DNA of 64,000 nt from Bacillus sp. 103mf (GCF_900116295.1 NZ_FPAF01000002.1:1-64000), one strand, 5' to 3'; shown: positions 9,664-19,778, counted from the first letter of the stretch. A program made the numbers and translations. Notes: generated by a model from the sequence alone, not told the origin.

Positions 9664-10602
9664 TCAATCTCTTAATTTTCTTCCTGTTAACTGTAAAAAT
9701 ACTGTTTCTAAACTCGCACTTTCGCTCATAATATTTTTTACTTTCATTCCTTCATTTACAAGGAGTGTAATGATTTTATCTAAATTTTCCACACCTTTTA
9801 ATACGACAACTTCTATTACTCCGTCTTTTATTATTACTTCTTTCATCCCTTCAATTTTAAAAAAGCTTTCTTCTACACCTGCTGTTATATGTTCACACTC
9901 TATAAAATAACGTTTTTCATCCGCAATATGCTTCTTAAGTTCTTCTTTCGTTCCTTCTGTAATAATCTCACCATGATCCATGATGATAATCCTTGTTGAT
10001 ATTTCTTCCACCTCCTCCATATAATGAGTTGTATAAATAATCGTAGATCCTTGTTCTTGTAATTGTTGAATCGACTGTAAAATATGATTTCGAGATTGCG
10101 GATCAATCCCAACTGTCGGTTCATCCATAATAATAACTTTTGGTTTATGTGCAATCGCACATGCTATATTCAGCCTTCTTTTCATTCCGCCTGAAAAAGT
10201 TTTCGGTTTTTCACTTTTCTTATCAAGCAGTCCAACAAATTGCAACGCTTCTTTTACAGATTGCTGTAATTGCGCTCCTTTCAAACCGTAAAGAGCAGCA
10301 AAAAACGCTACATTTTTTTCCGCTGATACATCTTCATAAATTGCTAAATCCTGCGGCACAATACCGAGGTTACGCTTTACATATCGTGCATGTTTTTTTA
10401 CATCTTTTCCTTCAAATAAAATTTCTCCCCCGTCGTACTGTAAAATGGTTGACAAAATATGAATAGTCGTACTTTTCCCAGCACCATTTGGACCAAGAAA
10501 ACATAAAATTTCCCCTTCTCTCACGTCAAACGAAATGCCTTTTAACGCTTTATAATGGCCGTAACATTTTTCTAATGCTCTCACTTCAATTAGCTGTTTC
10601 AT
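9664..10602 (-). CDS. ABC exporter ATP-binding protein
   Basis: This encodes a 312-residue ATPase of an ABC-2 exporter. It has Walker A GPNGAGKST, a Q-loop (IVPQDLAIYEDV), the signature FSGGMKRRL, Walker B VIIMDEPTVGIDP, and an H-loop (TTHYMEE), then a C-terminal extension of about 90 residues as in the DrrA/NatA-like class. I chose the ATG at 10602 because GAAAGGAGAGGATGAT precedes it; the upstream frame to 10656 has no ribosome site. It is the first gene of the operon with two permeases and the LAL regulator. Confidence 0.95.
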   Translation of the reverse strand: MKQLIEVRALEKCYGHYKALKGISFDVREGEILCFLGPNGAGKSTTIHILSTILQYDGGEILFEGKDVKKHARYVKRNLGIVPQDLAIYEDVSAEKNVAFFAALYGLKGAQLQQSVKEALQFVGLLDKKSEKPKTFSGGMKRRLNIACAIAHKPKVIIMDEPTVGIDPQSRNHILQSIQQLQEQGSTIIYTTHYMEEVEEISTRIIIMDHGEIITEGTKEELKKHIADEKRYFIECEHITAGVEESFFKIEGMKEVIIKDGVIEVVVLKGVENLDKIITLLVNEGMKVKNIMSESASLETVFLQLTGRKLRD

Positions 10603-10644
10603 ATCATCCTCTCCTTTCTCCTTCATTGTATAGATTTTATAAAT

Positions 10645-10675
10645 AAAAAAAATCAACCGAATGGTTGATTTTTAT
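10645..10675 (-). terminator. Hairpin with T run upstream of the ABC exporter operon
   Basis: Minus strand reads AATCAACC-ATTC-GGTTGATT followed by eight T. It lies 43 bp upstream of the exporter's start codon, so it either terminates read-through from fni or acts as an attenuator in the leader. The sequence does not decide between these. Confidence 0.65.
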
Positions 10676-10990
10676 CTCGCTATTCATTTGCAGTAAGACC
10701 CCACTAATGGAAGTTTTACTATATCCTATCCTAAACAAATAATAAAGGATTGTAACCAGTGTGAAATAAAGTGAAACTTTAATCAGTGGGGGTTTTCTTC
10801 ATCCCCCATTAATTATTAGCCCTCACCAATCGGGCGCATGCCAGCAGTTTATCTCCCACCGAACATTCTAGCCACTGGAGCTGGACAATGCTTTCGCTGA
10901 ATTTTGAGGTGGGAGTATTACTGCCCAAAAATAGCGGGATAAAAAATGCAGCGTTTAGGATTCCCTTTACATTAACTCCACCAAAAGGGT
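10676..10990. repeat. Family 2 hairpin-rich repeats (fragment plus inverted full copy)
   Basis: A fragment (CAGTAAGACCCCACTAATGGAAG, 10690-10720) is followed by an inverted complete copy: its minus strand begins TTATCCCGC, has GGGCAGTAATACTCCCACCTC and GGTGGGAGATAAACTGC pairing arms, and ends CCCCCACTGATTAAAGTTTCAC. Nested inverted arms predict a branched RNA. An open frame here (10809-11003) is an artefact of the repeat. No gene is supported between the exporter operon and fni. Confidence 0.7.
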
Positions 10991-11008
10991 TCCTAAAATG
11001 CATTTTAT

Positions 11009-12067
<1,059 letters not shown>

Positions 12068-12070
12068 TCA

Positions 12071-13219
12071 TTATTTCTTTAAATTTTTTAGCTGTTCTCC
12101 AATAATATCACCTAATTGGAATGTTGCAGAATCAGAAGTTGGTTCATATTTACTATAATCTTCTGTTTCATTATTTTCTTCAAGTGTCTCTTTTATACTT
12201 AAAGAAATACGTTTTTCTTCTGAATGAACTTCTAATACTTTTACTTTCACATCTTGCCCGATATTTAATACTTCATTCGGATTTTTCACATGACGGTTTG
12301 CAATTTGTGAAACGTGAACAAGTCCTTCTACACCTGGAAAAATCTCAACGAACGCTCCAAAAGTAACAAGGCGTTTTACTTTTCCATCTAATATATCGCC
12401 TACTTTTACTTGATTTGATACATTCGACCATGGACCTGGCTGCACCGCTTTCATAGATAAAGAAATACGCTGCGTATCAGCATCAACAGATAACACTTTT
12501 ACTTTTACAGTTTGTCCCTCTGTTAATACATCAGATGGTTGTTCTACACGATCATGAGAAATTTGAGAAATATGAACTAAGCCATCCACACCGCCAACAT
12601 TTACAAATGCTCCGAAGTCAGTTAAACGTTGAACCGTTCCCTCTACAACATCGCCTGCTTGTAAAGAAGAAACCGCTTCTTTTTTCTTCTTGTCTAGCTC
12701 TTGCTCTACAACTGCCTTATGAGAAAGAATAACGCGATTTTTTTCACGGTCTAATTCTACAATTTTTACTGCCAATGTTTTTCCTTTATAATTAGTAAAA
12801 TCTTCTACATAATGCATCTCTACAAGCGAAGCCGGAATAAAGCCACGAACACCAAGGTCAACAACTAGACCTCCGTTAACGATATCTTTAATTGTTACAT
12901 CAAATACTTCACCTGATGTAAACTGCCCTTGCAATACTTCCCATGCTTTTTCTGCATCTACTGCACGCTTAGACAACACTAAATCATCATCTTCCAATTT
13001 AATTACTTTCAATTCAAGAGTTTGTTCTACTTCTACAACATCGCTTGCTTTTTCAATATGAACATTTGCCAATTCACTAATTGGAATGACACCGTCAGTT
13101 TTGTACCCAACATTTACAAATACTTGCTTTTCTTCAACTTTTGTTACTGTACCTGTAACAATATCACCTACTTGTAATACCTTTGTGTTTACAACTTCTT
13201 CATTCATTTTTTCTACCAT
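12071..13219 (-). CDS. ypfD: 30S ribosomal protein S1 homologue (four S1 domains)
   Basis: This encodes a 382-residue RNA-binding protein with four successive S1 (OB-fold) domains, at about residues 16-86, 103-170, 188-257 and 273-343. Each has a GDIV-/GTV- type start, and the third and fourth contain FGAFV...GVDGLVHISQIS and FGAFVEIFPGVEGLVHVSQIA. It is shorter than the six-domain proteobacterial S1, as usual for Bacillus YpfD. AGGGAGGT precedes the ATG. It lies between cmk and fni, a conserved arrangement. Confidence 0.95.
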   Translation of the reverse strand: MVEKMNEEVVNTKVLQVGDIVTGTVTKVEEKQVFVNVGYKTDGVIPISELANVHIEKASDVVEVEQTLELKVIKLEDDDLVLSKRAVDAEKAWEVLQGQFTSGEVFDVTIKDIVNGGLVVDLGVRGFIPASLVEMHYVEDFTNYKGKTLAVKIVELDREKNRVILSHKAVVEQELDKKKKEAVSSLQAGDVVEGTVQRLTDFGAFVNVGGVDGLVHISQISHDRVEQPSDVLTEGQTVKVKVLSVDADTQRISLSMKAVQPGPWSNVSNQVKVGDILDGKVKRLVTFGAFVEIFPGVEGLVHVSQIANRHVKNPNEVLNIGQDVKVKVLEVHSEEKRISLSIKETLEENNETEDYSKYEPTSDSATFQLGDIIGEQLKNLKK

Positions 13220-13390
13220 GGAAATACCTCCCTACTGAAATGGCAAAGCATCTTTATGTATATACGAAATGGAAACAATAGCTTCCATTTGCATGTATGT
13301 AAAATATTTAGAAAATACCCTCTTTTACTAACTTCTAACAAATTGATGAATTTGTCAAGGAAATTGTCTCCTTATTAACAAACAGAAACA

Positions 13391-13426
13391 AAAATAAAGG
13401 AAGAGGTTACCCCCTTCCTTTATTTT
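13391..13426 (-). terminator. Terminator overlapping the cmk stop codon
   Basis: AAAATAAAGGAAG / CTTCCTTTATTTT form a perfect 13-bp stem. Its upstream arm contains the last codon and stop of cmk (13420-13422), so the terminator begins inside the gene. Confidence 0.85.
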
Positions 13427-14097
13427 ACGAATGTTGCAGATACAATATCCATAATCTTTTGAACTACCTCTTCAATAGATAAAGACGTTGTATCTAATTC
13501 AATTGCATCCTCAGCTTTCTTTAATGGAGACACTTCACGTTCCGAATCTAATTTATCACGGCGCGCAATTTCTTCTTTTAGTTGTTCTAAGTTAGAAGGA
13601 AATCCTTTTTGTATGTTTTCTAAATGTCTTCTTTCCGCTCGTTCTTCAACGGAAGCTAGCATAAAAATTTTCACTTCCGCATTCGGCAATACATGCGTCC
13701 CAATATCACGACCATCCATAACAACGCCGCCTTTTTCCGCTAAAGCTTCCTGACGACGTACCATTTCTTCACGTACAAGGCGGTGTCTTGCCACAATTGA
13801 TACGCGATTTGTTACTTCTGGTGTACGAATCACTTCCGATACATCTTTTCCGTTTAAAAAGACAAGCTGCGCATTTTCTCCATGCTGAAATGAAATGTCT
13901 ATATCCCTAATTATTTTCATTAACTTTTCTTCATTTTCAATATCAATACCTTGCTCTAATGCCGCATATGTTACAGTACGATACATTGCACCCGTATCAA
14001 TATAAACATAAGATAATTTTTTAGCAATAATTTTAGCAACCGTACTTTTCCCTGCAGCTGCCGGGCCATCAATTGCAATTGAAATTCGTTTCTCCAT
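13420..14097 (-). CDS. cmk: Cytidylate kinase
   Basis: Cmk phosphorylates CMP and dCMP with ATP in pyrimidine salvage and nucleotide supply. The 225-residue protein has P-loop GPAAAGKS (residues 10-17), [22 protein letters not shown] and RAERR...[10 protein letters not shown] motifs typical of bacterial CMP kinases. Length is normal. It is followed by its own terminator, so the S1-like gene downstream has a separate promoter within 13220-13390. Confidence 0.97.
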   Translation of the reverse strand: MEKRISIAIDGPAAAGKSTVAKIIAKKLSYVYIDTGAMYRTVTYAALEQGIDIENEEKLMKIIRDIDISFQHGENAQLVFLNGKDVSEVIRTPEVTNRVSIVARHRLVREEMVRRQEALAEKGGVVMDGRDIGTHVLPNAEVKIFMLASVEERAERRHLENIQKGFPSNLEQLKEEIARRDKLDSEREVSPLKKAEDAIELDTTSLSIEEVVQKIMDIVSATFVK

Positions 14098-14308
14098 TGT
14101 AACACCCCATTTTTCACTTATAAGAACAGAAGGAAAAGCAGGTATTCCCTGCTTCCCTCATCATTGTTTCATTTTACATTAACAGGAAGTAAAAATCCGA
14201 TTGATTCCATTAACGATTGAATTTTTACACTAATAACCGTTTCACTTTACCCCGTTTCAAGTCCTCAACTATTGTAGCACACTCTTTCTTAGAAGCAAAC
14301 GAAAAAAA

Positions 14309-14482
14309 CTATTGATTTACCTCTAAAATATTTGTTATAACCCCTTTTGTGACTCCTTCATAATAGACAACTTTTGATACATATTTCGCTATGTTCTCTT
14401 CTGTTAAAAGCAATTGAACAATAAACAAACAAAGGCATTGTCCAATAAGTAACCAAATTAAAATTTTCTCTATTGTTTTCAA
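14309..14482 (-). CDS. ypfB: YpfB-like small membrane protein
   Basis: This encodes a 57-residue protein: a short lysine-rich start, one transmembrane helix (about residues 8-26: ILIWLLIGQCLCLFIVQLLL), and a soluble tail ending near YYEGVTKGV. The TTG start at 14482 is preceded by AAAGGAGATG at good spacing. Its position immediately upstream of cmk, and the YYEGV tail, match the YpfB family of Bacillus. The function is unknown. The rest of 14098-14719 holds the ansA promoter region and no further gene. Confidence 0.75.
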   Translation of the reverse strand: MKTIEKILIWLLIGQCLCLFIVQLLLTEENIAKYVSKVVYYEGVTKGVITNILEVNQ

Positions 14483-14719
14483 AACCTACATCTCCTTTTA
14501 CTCATCATTTCGCTCTAGCAGGCGCTAAAACGTCCGCCTTTAAATTACAAAATGGATAACTGTTAACAGGCAGAATGAAGCTCTCTCTTCTGATGGAATT
14601 TTCACTTTATTTTCATTGTGATATTCGCTTATAAGTTTTATACTTTTTTCATTGTCGAATTCAATCAAATCATGTTATGTTTTTAATGTATTTTCATTGA
14701 TTGGAGAGGGGTAAAGGCA

Positions 14720-15691
14720 TTGAAAAAAATTCTTGTTTTACACACAGGTGGAACAATTGCGATGGAGGAAGATAAAGAAACTGGAGTTGTTCAACCAGGC
14801 GCACAAAATCCACTTTTAAAATTCATTCCAAATTTAGAAGAAGATATCGATTTAATTGTTGAAGATGTCTTTCATCTTCCATCTCCTCACATGACACCAA
14901 ATGAAATGTTGCAATTGCAAGTCATGATTAACGAGAAGGTTAAGAACGATAACATGCAAGGTGTTGTCATTACACATGGAACAGACACACTGGAAGAAAC
15001 AGCTTATTTTCTTGACTTAACTGTACAAGCTGATGTTCCAATTGTCGTTACAGGAGCAATGCGTTCAAGTAATGAGTTAGGGGCGGATGGTTTATATAAC
15101 TTTTTGTCAGCAGTAAAAGTTGCGAGTAGTGAAGAGGCAAAAGGAAAAGGCGTTCTTGTCGTATTAAACGATGAAATTCACTGTGCAACGAATGTGACAA
15201 AAACACATACAAGTAACGTAGCAACATTCCAAAGTCCACAATACGGACCAATTGGAATGGTAACAAAGCGCGGTGTTGTCTTCCATCACGCATTAGTACA
15301 TCATGAAAAATATGCTGTCACACAAATTACAAAAAATGTTGTCATATTAAAAGCGTATGCTGGTATGGATGAAACATTATTGGCGGCAATTGAACAATTG
15401 CCAATTGATGGAATCATTATCGAAGCACTCGGACAAGGAAACTTACCACCGCGTACACTTCCTGCTCTGCAACGTTTGATAGATAAAGATATTCCAGTTG
15501 TTCTTGTTTCTCGTTGTTTTAACGGAATTGTCCAAGATGTATATTCTTACGAGGGCGGCGGCAAACAATTGAAAAATATGGGCATTATCTTCACATATGG
15601 TTTAAATGCTCAAAAGGCTCGTATTAAGCTACTTGTTGCACTAGAAGGAACAAAAGAACAAACAGAAATTCAGGCTATGTTTAGACATTAA
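14720..15691 (+). CDS. ansA: L-asparaginase, type I
   Basis: This enzyme hydrolyses asparagine to aspartate and ammonia. The 323-residue product has both catalytic threonine motifs: HTGGTIA (residues 8-14) and THGTDT (85-90), with GAMR and GADGLYN segments following. There is no signal peptide, so it should be cytoplasmic. The start is TTG, with GGAGAGGGG upstream. It stands alone on the plus strand, diverging from cmk/ypfB, and ends at a shared bidirectional terminator. Confidence 0.95.
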   Translation: MKKILVLHTGGTIAMEEDKETGVVQPGAQNPLLKFIPNLEEDIDLIVEDVFHLPSPHMTPNEMLQLQVMINEKVKNDNMQGVVITHGTDTLEETAYFLDLTVQADVPIVVTGAMRSSNELGADGLYNFLSAVKVASSEEAKGKGVLVVLNDEIHCATNVTKTHTSNVATFQSPQYGPIGMVTKRGVVFHHALVHHEKYAVTQITKNVVILKAYAGMDETLLAAIEQLPIDGIIIEALGQGNLPPRTLPALQRLIDKDIPVVLVSRCFNGIVQDVYSYEGGGKQLKNMGIIFTYGLNAQKARIKLLVALEGTKEQTEIQAMFRH

Positions 15692-15705
15692 AATTTGATT
15701 GTAAC

Positions 15706-15757
15706 AAAAACACCTCCATCTAATTCTTAAACTTACGAATTAGACGGAGGTGTTTTT
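15706..15757. terminator. Bidirectional terminator between ansA and bdr
   Basis: A 21-bp imperfect stem (AAAAACACCTCC...CTAATTC and complement) with T runs on both strands lies between the convergent genes. Confidence 0.9.
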
Positions 15758-15774
15758 CATTTGTCACTATTCCA

Positions 15775-16764
15775 TTATTCATTTTTCTGTTCTCGAGCTG
15801 CAATAATTTTCGCAATTGCATCTCCATGGAATCGACCATTTTCTATAAAAATTTCATTTGCGTTATTACCAGCAGCAATTACACCTGCAATAAAAATCCC
15901 TTCCACATTCGTTTCCATCGTCTCTTCTTTATACAGCGGTCTTCCTGTTTCAGAGTCAATTTCTACACCCATTTTTGTTAAAAAACTATGATCTGGATGA
16001 TAACCTGTCATGGCAAAGACAAAATCATTTGAAACCGTATATTCTTCGTTTCCCACTGTATATGTGACTGTATGTTCTGTAATTTCTTTTACATGTGCAC
16101 CAAATTCCATTTTTATCGTTCCTTGCCGAACTAACGCTTCAAATTCTGGTAAAATCCACGGCTTAATACTTGGAGAATATACTTGACCACGATATAAAAC
16201 TGTCACACGTGCTCCGCATTTTACAAGCTCTAACGCCGCGTCTACACTTGAATTCTTTCCACCTATGACGATAACGTCCCGATTAAAATAGGGATGCCCT
16301 TCTTTAAAATAATGCGCTACTTTTTCTAACTCTTCTCCAGGAACATTCATATAATTAGGATTGTCATAATATCCAGTTGCGATAATAACATATTTTGCAT
16401 TGTACTTCTTTTGTTCTCCATCATCTTTTATTGTTTGAACAAGGAAGATATCTTCTTCTTTCCTTACTTCTTCTACTCGTTCAAACGCGTTCACACGTAC
16501 ATGTTTCCGTTTCACTACTTCCCGATAATATGCTAATGCTTGATTCCGAACAGGCTTACGGTTTTCTGTAATAAAGGCCACTCCACCAATTTCTAGTTTT
16601 TCACTAGATGAAAAAAACGTTTGGTGTGTTGGATAATTATAGATTGCATTAACAATATTCCCTTTTTCAATCACAAGTGGATTAATTCCAACATTTTGCA
16701 TCGCAATCGCTGCCGCTAATCCGCACGGCCCGCCTCCGATGATAATTGCTGTTTCCTTTTCCAT
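15775..16764 (-). CDS. bdr: Bacillithiol disulfide reductase (YpdA/Bdr)
   Basis: This encodes a 329-residue NADPH-dependent flavoenzyme of the YpdA family that reduces oxidised bacillithiol in the cytosol. The FAD-binding motif GGGPCG is at residues 10-15, and the NADPH-binding VIVIGGKNSSVD lies near 165. A C-terminal segment (GIFIAGVIAAGN) binds FAD. The CG pair in GGGPCG holds the conserved cysteine of YpdA. I chose the ATG at 16764, with AGGAG 11 nt upstream; the frame to 16809 has no better site. It lies near gudB, as ypdA does in B. subtilis. Confidence 0.92.
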   Translation of the reverse strand: MEKETAIIIGGGPCGLAAAIAMQNVGINPLVIEKGNIVNAIYNYPTHQTFFSSSEKLEIGGVAFITENRKPVRNQALAYYREVVKRKHVRVNAFERVEEVRKEEDIFLVQTIKDDGEQKKYNAKYVIIATGYYDNPNYMNVPGEELEKVAHYFKEGHPYFNRDVIVIGGKNSSVDAALELVKCGARVTVLYRGQVYSPSIKPWILPEFEALVRQGTIKMEFGAHVKEITEHTVTYTVGNEEYTVSNDFVFAMTGYHPDHSFLTKMGVEIDSETGRPLYKEETMETNVEGIFIAGVIAAGNNANEIFIENGRFHGDAIAKIIAAREQKNE

Positions 16765-16820
16765 GTAAGGCTCAACTCCTAGTCTTCTACTCTCTATCCA
16801 AATAAACAATTAAAAACAAG

Positions 16821-16844
16821 AAAAAACCTACTTTCAGCAGTAGG
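16821..16844 (-). terminator. Terminator after the amidase gene
   Basis: Minus strand reads CCTACTG-CTGAAA-GTAGG-TTTTTT, 37 bp downstream of the amidase stop. Confidence 0.8.
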
Positions 16845-16880
16845 CACCTATCTTTATTGTATTCATTTTTCATATATTTG

Positions 16881-17411
16881 TCATCTATACGATACGTACA
16901 TGCGATAGACGTCCGCTAAAAACTGTTTAAAAGGTATACCTTGATTATTTAATACGCGTTCTGGATCAATTTTACGAGCAGGATCAAGCTTTTTATGTGA
17001 AACAATATCCGACCTTGGATTCAACCCAAAATTATGACACAAATAGGCATGATACCAAGTAAAACGTGTATATGCATCCCAAAAATTCACATTCCCACCG
17101 TAGCAAAGTTCAACGCCAATCGCTGCGCTATTAGCATTGTAACCATACATATCATTATCTGTTGGAACGTTGTACCGAACATGGTAGGCTACCTCATTGA
17201 TTGGAATAATCTCGAGTATGGTTGTATCATCAATAAATGTATGAGCTGAGGCTTTCGGTTGCACTTCATTGAAATAGTCTCGATTTCCAATTGCATTACT
17301 ACCTGGATTCCCTGTGTCATGACTGACAATAAAACGAACTTTTGAAAGTGGAAGGCCAGACCTTGAGCTTCCATGTTTAATGTAATTTCGCTGTATAGGA
17401 AACTTCGCCAT
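16881..17411 (-). CDS. N-acetylmuramoyl-L-alanine amidase (Amidase_2)
   Basis: This encodes a 176-residue peptidoglycan amidase that cuts the bond between muramic acid and the stem peptide. The zinc site is visible as VSHDTG near the N-terminus and VSHKKLDPARKIDPE near the C-terminus, with IGVELCYGG between them. There is no signal peptide and no cell-wall-binding domain, unusual for a secreted autolysin; related single-domain enzymes act on spore or phage-type substrates. I prefer the ATG at 17411, 9 nt after GGAG; ATGs at 17417 and 17420 are too close. Confidence 0.85.
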   Translation of the reverse strand: MAKFPIQRNYIKHGSSRSGLPLSKVRFIVSHDTGNPGSNAIGNRDYFNEVQPKASAHTFIDDTTILEIIPINEVAYHVRYNVPTDNDMYGYNANSAAIGVELCYGGNVNFWDAYTRFTWYHAYLCHNFGLNPRSDIVSHKKLDPARKIDPERVLNNQGIPFKQFLADVYRMYVSYR

Positions 17412-17490
17412 TAACATCATCTCCGCTCTTATAGAATAATCTCTCTAATCTTATATGTATTCAGATGATGTGTCCCTATCGCAAACATTA

Positions 17491-17724
17491 TTATAAAAAC
17501 AGAAAATCCATCATATTCGAAACAAACACCATAAACAATAGTACACTTACCGCCACCGTATAAAAGCCATAAAACCAAATCTCATCTTGTTTCGTTTCTA
17601 AACCAAAAAAACGACTCACTGTACGCAGGAAGGAAGAACCTTTCACGTTCTTCTTACATAAAACTCCAACTCGCTCCATTACATGTGCTGGCATCATAAA
17701 ACGTTGTTCTGCGGTCGTTTTCAT
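17491..17724 (-). CDS. Small membrane protein of unknown function
   Basis: This encodes a 77-residue protein with a soluble basic N-terminal half and one or two hydrophobic segments at about 50-75, ending SNMMDFLFL. A strong ribosome site (AAAGGAGAGATTTTA) precedes ATG, supporting a real gene. I do not recognise the family. It lies between the amidase and another small membrane protein gene. Confidence 0.65.
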   Translation of the reverse strand: MKTTAEQRFMMPAHVMERVGVLCKKNVKGSSFLRTVSRFFGLETKQDEIWFYGFYTVAVSVLLFMVFVSNMMDFLFL

Positions 17725-17874
17725 TAAAATCTCTCCTTTATAATTAGCGAATGCTTTCCATCAATGAATGCCGACTAAACTCCTCACCATGGAAATTTCA
17801 CTTTATTTCTGTTTTTCTATCTAAGGAGAGTATAGCACAAACGTTCTACCGGAACAACTGTTCTTTTTTGCTTT

Positions 17875-18090
17875 TTATAAATTCATGTAACTCATAAGCA
17901 ATACAACTAATGCATATACACCTGTAATGAGTGGACCAATAATACATATTCCAAACAACAGAGAAGCAAATGCTTCTCCTAGCAACCGAATAGGTGGTAT
18001 TTTTCTCGGTTGTTTTTCCTCTAATTTCTTTTCTAAATTCATAATTCGTTGTTCTAATTCAACCACTCGTTTCATTAAATCTATTTGCAT
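17875..18090 (-). CDS. Small coiled-coil membrane protein of unknown function
   Basis: This encodes a 71-residue protein. Residues 2-30 form an amphipathic, coiled-coil-like helix rich in E, K, L and R; residues 35-68 are hydrophobic, enough for two short or one long membrane segment. I chose the ATG at 18090 (MQIDLMKRVVELEQ), which has GGCGGAGAAAC upstream, rather than the ATG at 18114. The family is not recognised. Confidence 0.6.
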   Translation of the reverse strand: MQIDLMKRVVELEQRIMNLEKKLEEKQPRKIPPIRLLGEAFASLLFGICIIGPLITGVYALVVLLMSYMNL

Positions 18091-18118
18091 GTTTCTCCGC
18101 CTTTCCTTCAGCACTTTT

Positions 18119-18325
18119 CTATATAAATCTGTTTTAATGTTTCGACATATAAGTCGCTGCTATGCAGAATACATCATGACCTGCACTTGCTTGCTCCCTT
18201 TGTTTGAAAATCTCGCATGTGGCAAGAAAAGGCACTGACCGCTCCTATGCACGGCCAGACGCTCTCGTCCTCCCATAAAAAAGAAAAGGTTTTATGTCAG
18301 TTTTTTAACTTACATACATATATTC
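18119..18325. repeat. Family 1 intergenic repeat, full length
   Basis: Same orientation and block order as the 5091-5290 copy: ACATATAAGTCGCTGCTATGCAGAATA, GCATGTGGCAAGAAAAGG, CTATGCACGGCCAGACGCTC and TTTTATGTCAGTTTTTTAA. It lies upstream of a small membrane protein gene and downstream of gudB; the rest of 18091-18392 shows nothing else. Confidence 0.8.
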
Positions 18326-18392
18326 CTTCAACTTACCATCAGTAGAAATACGAATGGAAACTCCACTTAATCTTTCAATCTAATTACGACAA

Positions 18393-18427
18393 AAAACCGC
18401 AACTTCCTTTAAGGAAATTGCGGTTTT
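18393..18427 (-). terminator. Terminator after gudB
   Basis: AAAACCGCAA...TTGCGGTTTT stem with an inner TTCCTTTAAGGAA loop helix, 18 bp beyond the gudB stop. Confidence 0.85.
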
Positions 18428-18444
18428 CATAATCAATAATCGGT

Positions 18445-19728
18445 TTATACCCAGCCTCTGAAGCGACTTGCTTCTGCCATTTTACGAACCCCAACCATAT
18501 AAGCTGCTAAACGCATATCCACTTTACGAATTTGCGATGTTTCGTAAATAGAATCAAACGAGCTTACCATTACTTTTTCTAAACGAGCTTCTACTTCTTC
18601 TTCTGTCCAATAGTAACCTTGGTTGTTTTGTACCCACTCAAAGTAAGAAACTGTTACGCCGCCAGCACTTGCTAATACGTCTGGAACAAGTAAAATGCCA
18701 CGTTCTGTTAAAATTTTCGTTGCTTCTAATGTTGTAGGACCGTTTGCTGCCTCTACAACAATTTTCGCTTTAATATTTGCTGCATTTTCTTCTGTAATTT
18801 GATTTTCAATGGCAGCTGGCACTAAAATATCACAATCTAGTTCTAATAATTCTTTATTTGAAATCGTATTATTGAACAATTTTGTTACTGTTCCGAAGCT
18901 ATCACGACGGTCTAATAAATAATCAATGTCTAAACCATTTGGATCATGAAGTGCACCGTAAGCATCCGAAATCGCAATTACCTTCGCTCCTGCATCGTGC
19001 ATAAACTTAGCTAAGAAGCTACCTGCATTTCCGAATCCTTGTACAACAACACGCGCACCTTTAATATCAATATTACGCTTTTTCGCTGCTTCACGAATAC
19101 AAATTGTTACACCTTTTGCAGTCGCTGTTTCACGACCATGAGATCCACCTAATACAAGAGGCTTCCCTGTAATAAATCCAGGTGAGTTAAATTCGTCAAT
19201 GCGGCTATATTCATCCATCATCCATGCCATAATTTGTGAATTTGTAAATACGTCTGGAGCTGGAATATCTTTTGTCGGCCCTACGATTTGGCTAATTGCT
19301 CTTACATAGCCACGACTTAATCTTTCTAACTCACGGAAAGACATTTCACGTGGGTCACAAACGATACCACCTTTACCTCCACCGTATGGTAAGTCAACAA
19401 TACCACATTTTAAGCTCATCCAAATCGAAAGTGCTTTCACTTCATTTTCCGTTACATTTGGATGGAAGCGAATACCACCCTTTGTTGGGCCAACAGCATC
19501 ATTATGCTGAGCACGATATCCTGTAAATATTTTAACAGTTCCATCATCCATACGAACTGGAATCTTTACTGTCATCATACGAATCGGTTCTTTAAGTAAT
19601 TCATATACTTCGTTTGGATAACCCAATTTTTCTAAGGCTTCTTTAATAACAATTTGCGTCGAATTCAACAGTTCAAAATGTTGTTCTCTTTGTTGTGTTT
19701 GTGTTTGAGCTCCCTTTTCGGCTACCAT
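18445..19728 (-). CDS. gudB: NAD-specific glutamate dehydrogenase
   Basis: This enzyme interconverts glutamate with 2-oxoglutarate and ammonia; in Bacillus it works catabolically. The 427-residue protein has GPTKGGIRFHP, LKCGIVDLPYGGGKGG with the catalytic lysine, and the dinucleotide motif VQGFGNAGS near 215. The length is normal and no duplication of the kind that inactivates laboratory B. subtilis GudB is seen. The closest name is GudB or RocG; the paralogue assignment is uncertain. A SigA promoter with two cre-like sites lies upstream. Confidence 0.95.
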   Translation of the reverse strand: MVAEKGAQTQTQQREQHFELLNSTQIVIKEALEKLGYPNEVYELLKEPIRMMTVKIPVRMDDGTVKIFTGYRAQHNDAVGPTKGGIRFHPNVTENEVKALSIWMSLKCGIVDLPYGGGKGGIVCDPREMSFRELERLSRGYVRAISQIVGPTKDIPAPDVFTNSQIMAWMMDEYSRIDEFNSPGFITGKPLVLGGSHGRETATAKGVTICIREAAKKRNIDIKGARVVVQGFGNAGSFLAKFMHDAGAKVIAISDAYGALHDPNGLDIDYLLDRRDSFGTVTKLFNNTISNKELLELDCDILVPAAIENQITEENAANIKAKIVVEAANGPTTLEATKILTERGILLVPDVLASAGGVTVSYFEWVQNNQGYYWTEEEVEARLEKVMVSSFDSIYETSQIRKVDMRLAAYMVGVRKMAEASRFRGWV

Positions 19729-19778
19729 AGTAAGTAAACCCCCTGTAATTTCACTTGTTTAGTAAACCTTCATTGCCT

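Noticed and set aside
10809-11003. 64-codon minus-strand open frame after fni
   Set aside because: It lies wholly in the stem arms of a family 2 repeat and has no ribosome site or recognisable sequence.
18445-19728. Cryptic gudB with internal duplication as in laboratory B. subtilis
   Set aside because: The reading frame has normal length and no tandem duplication was seen in the active-site region.
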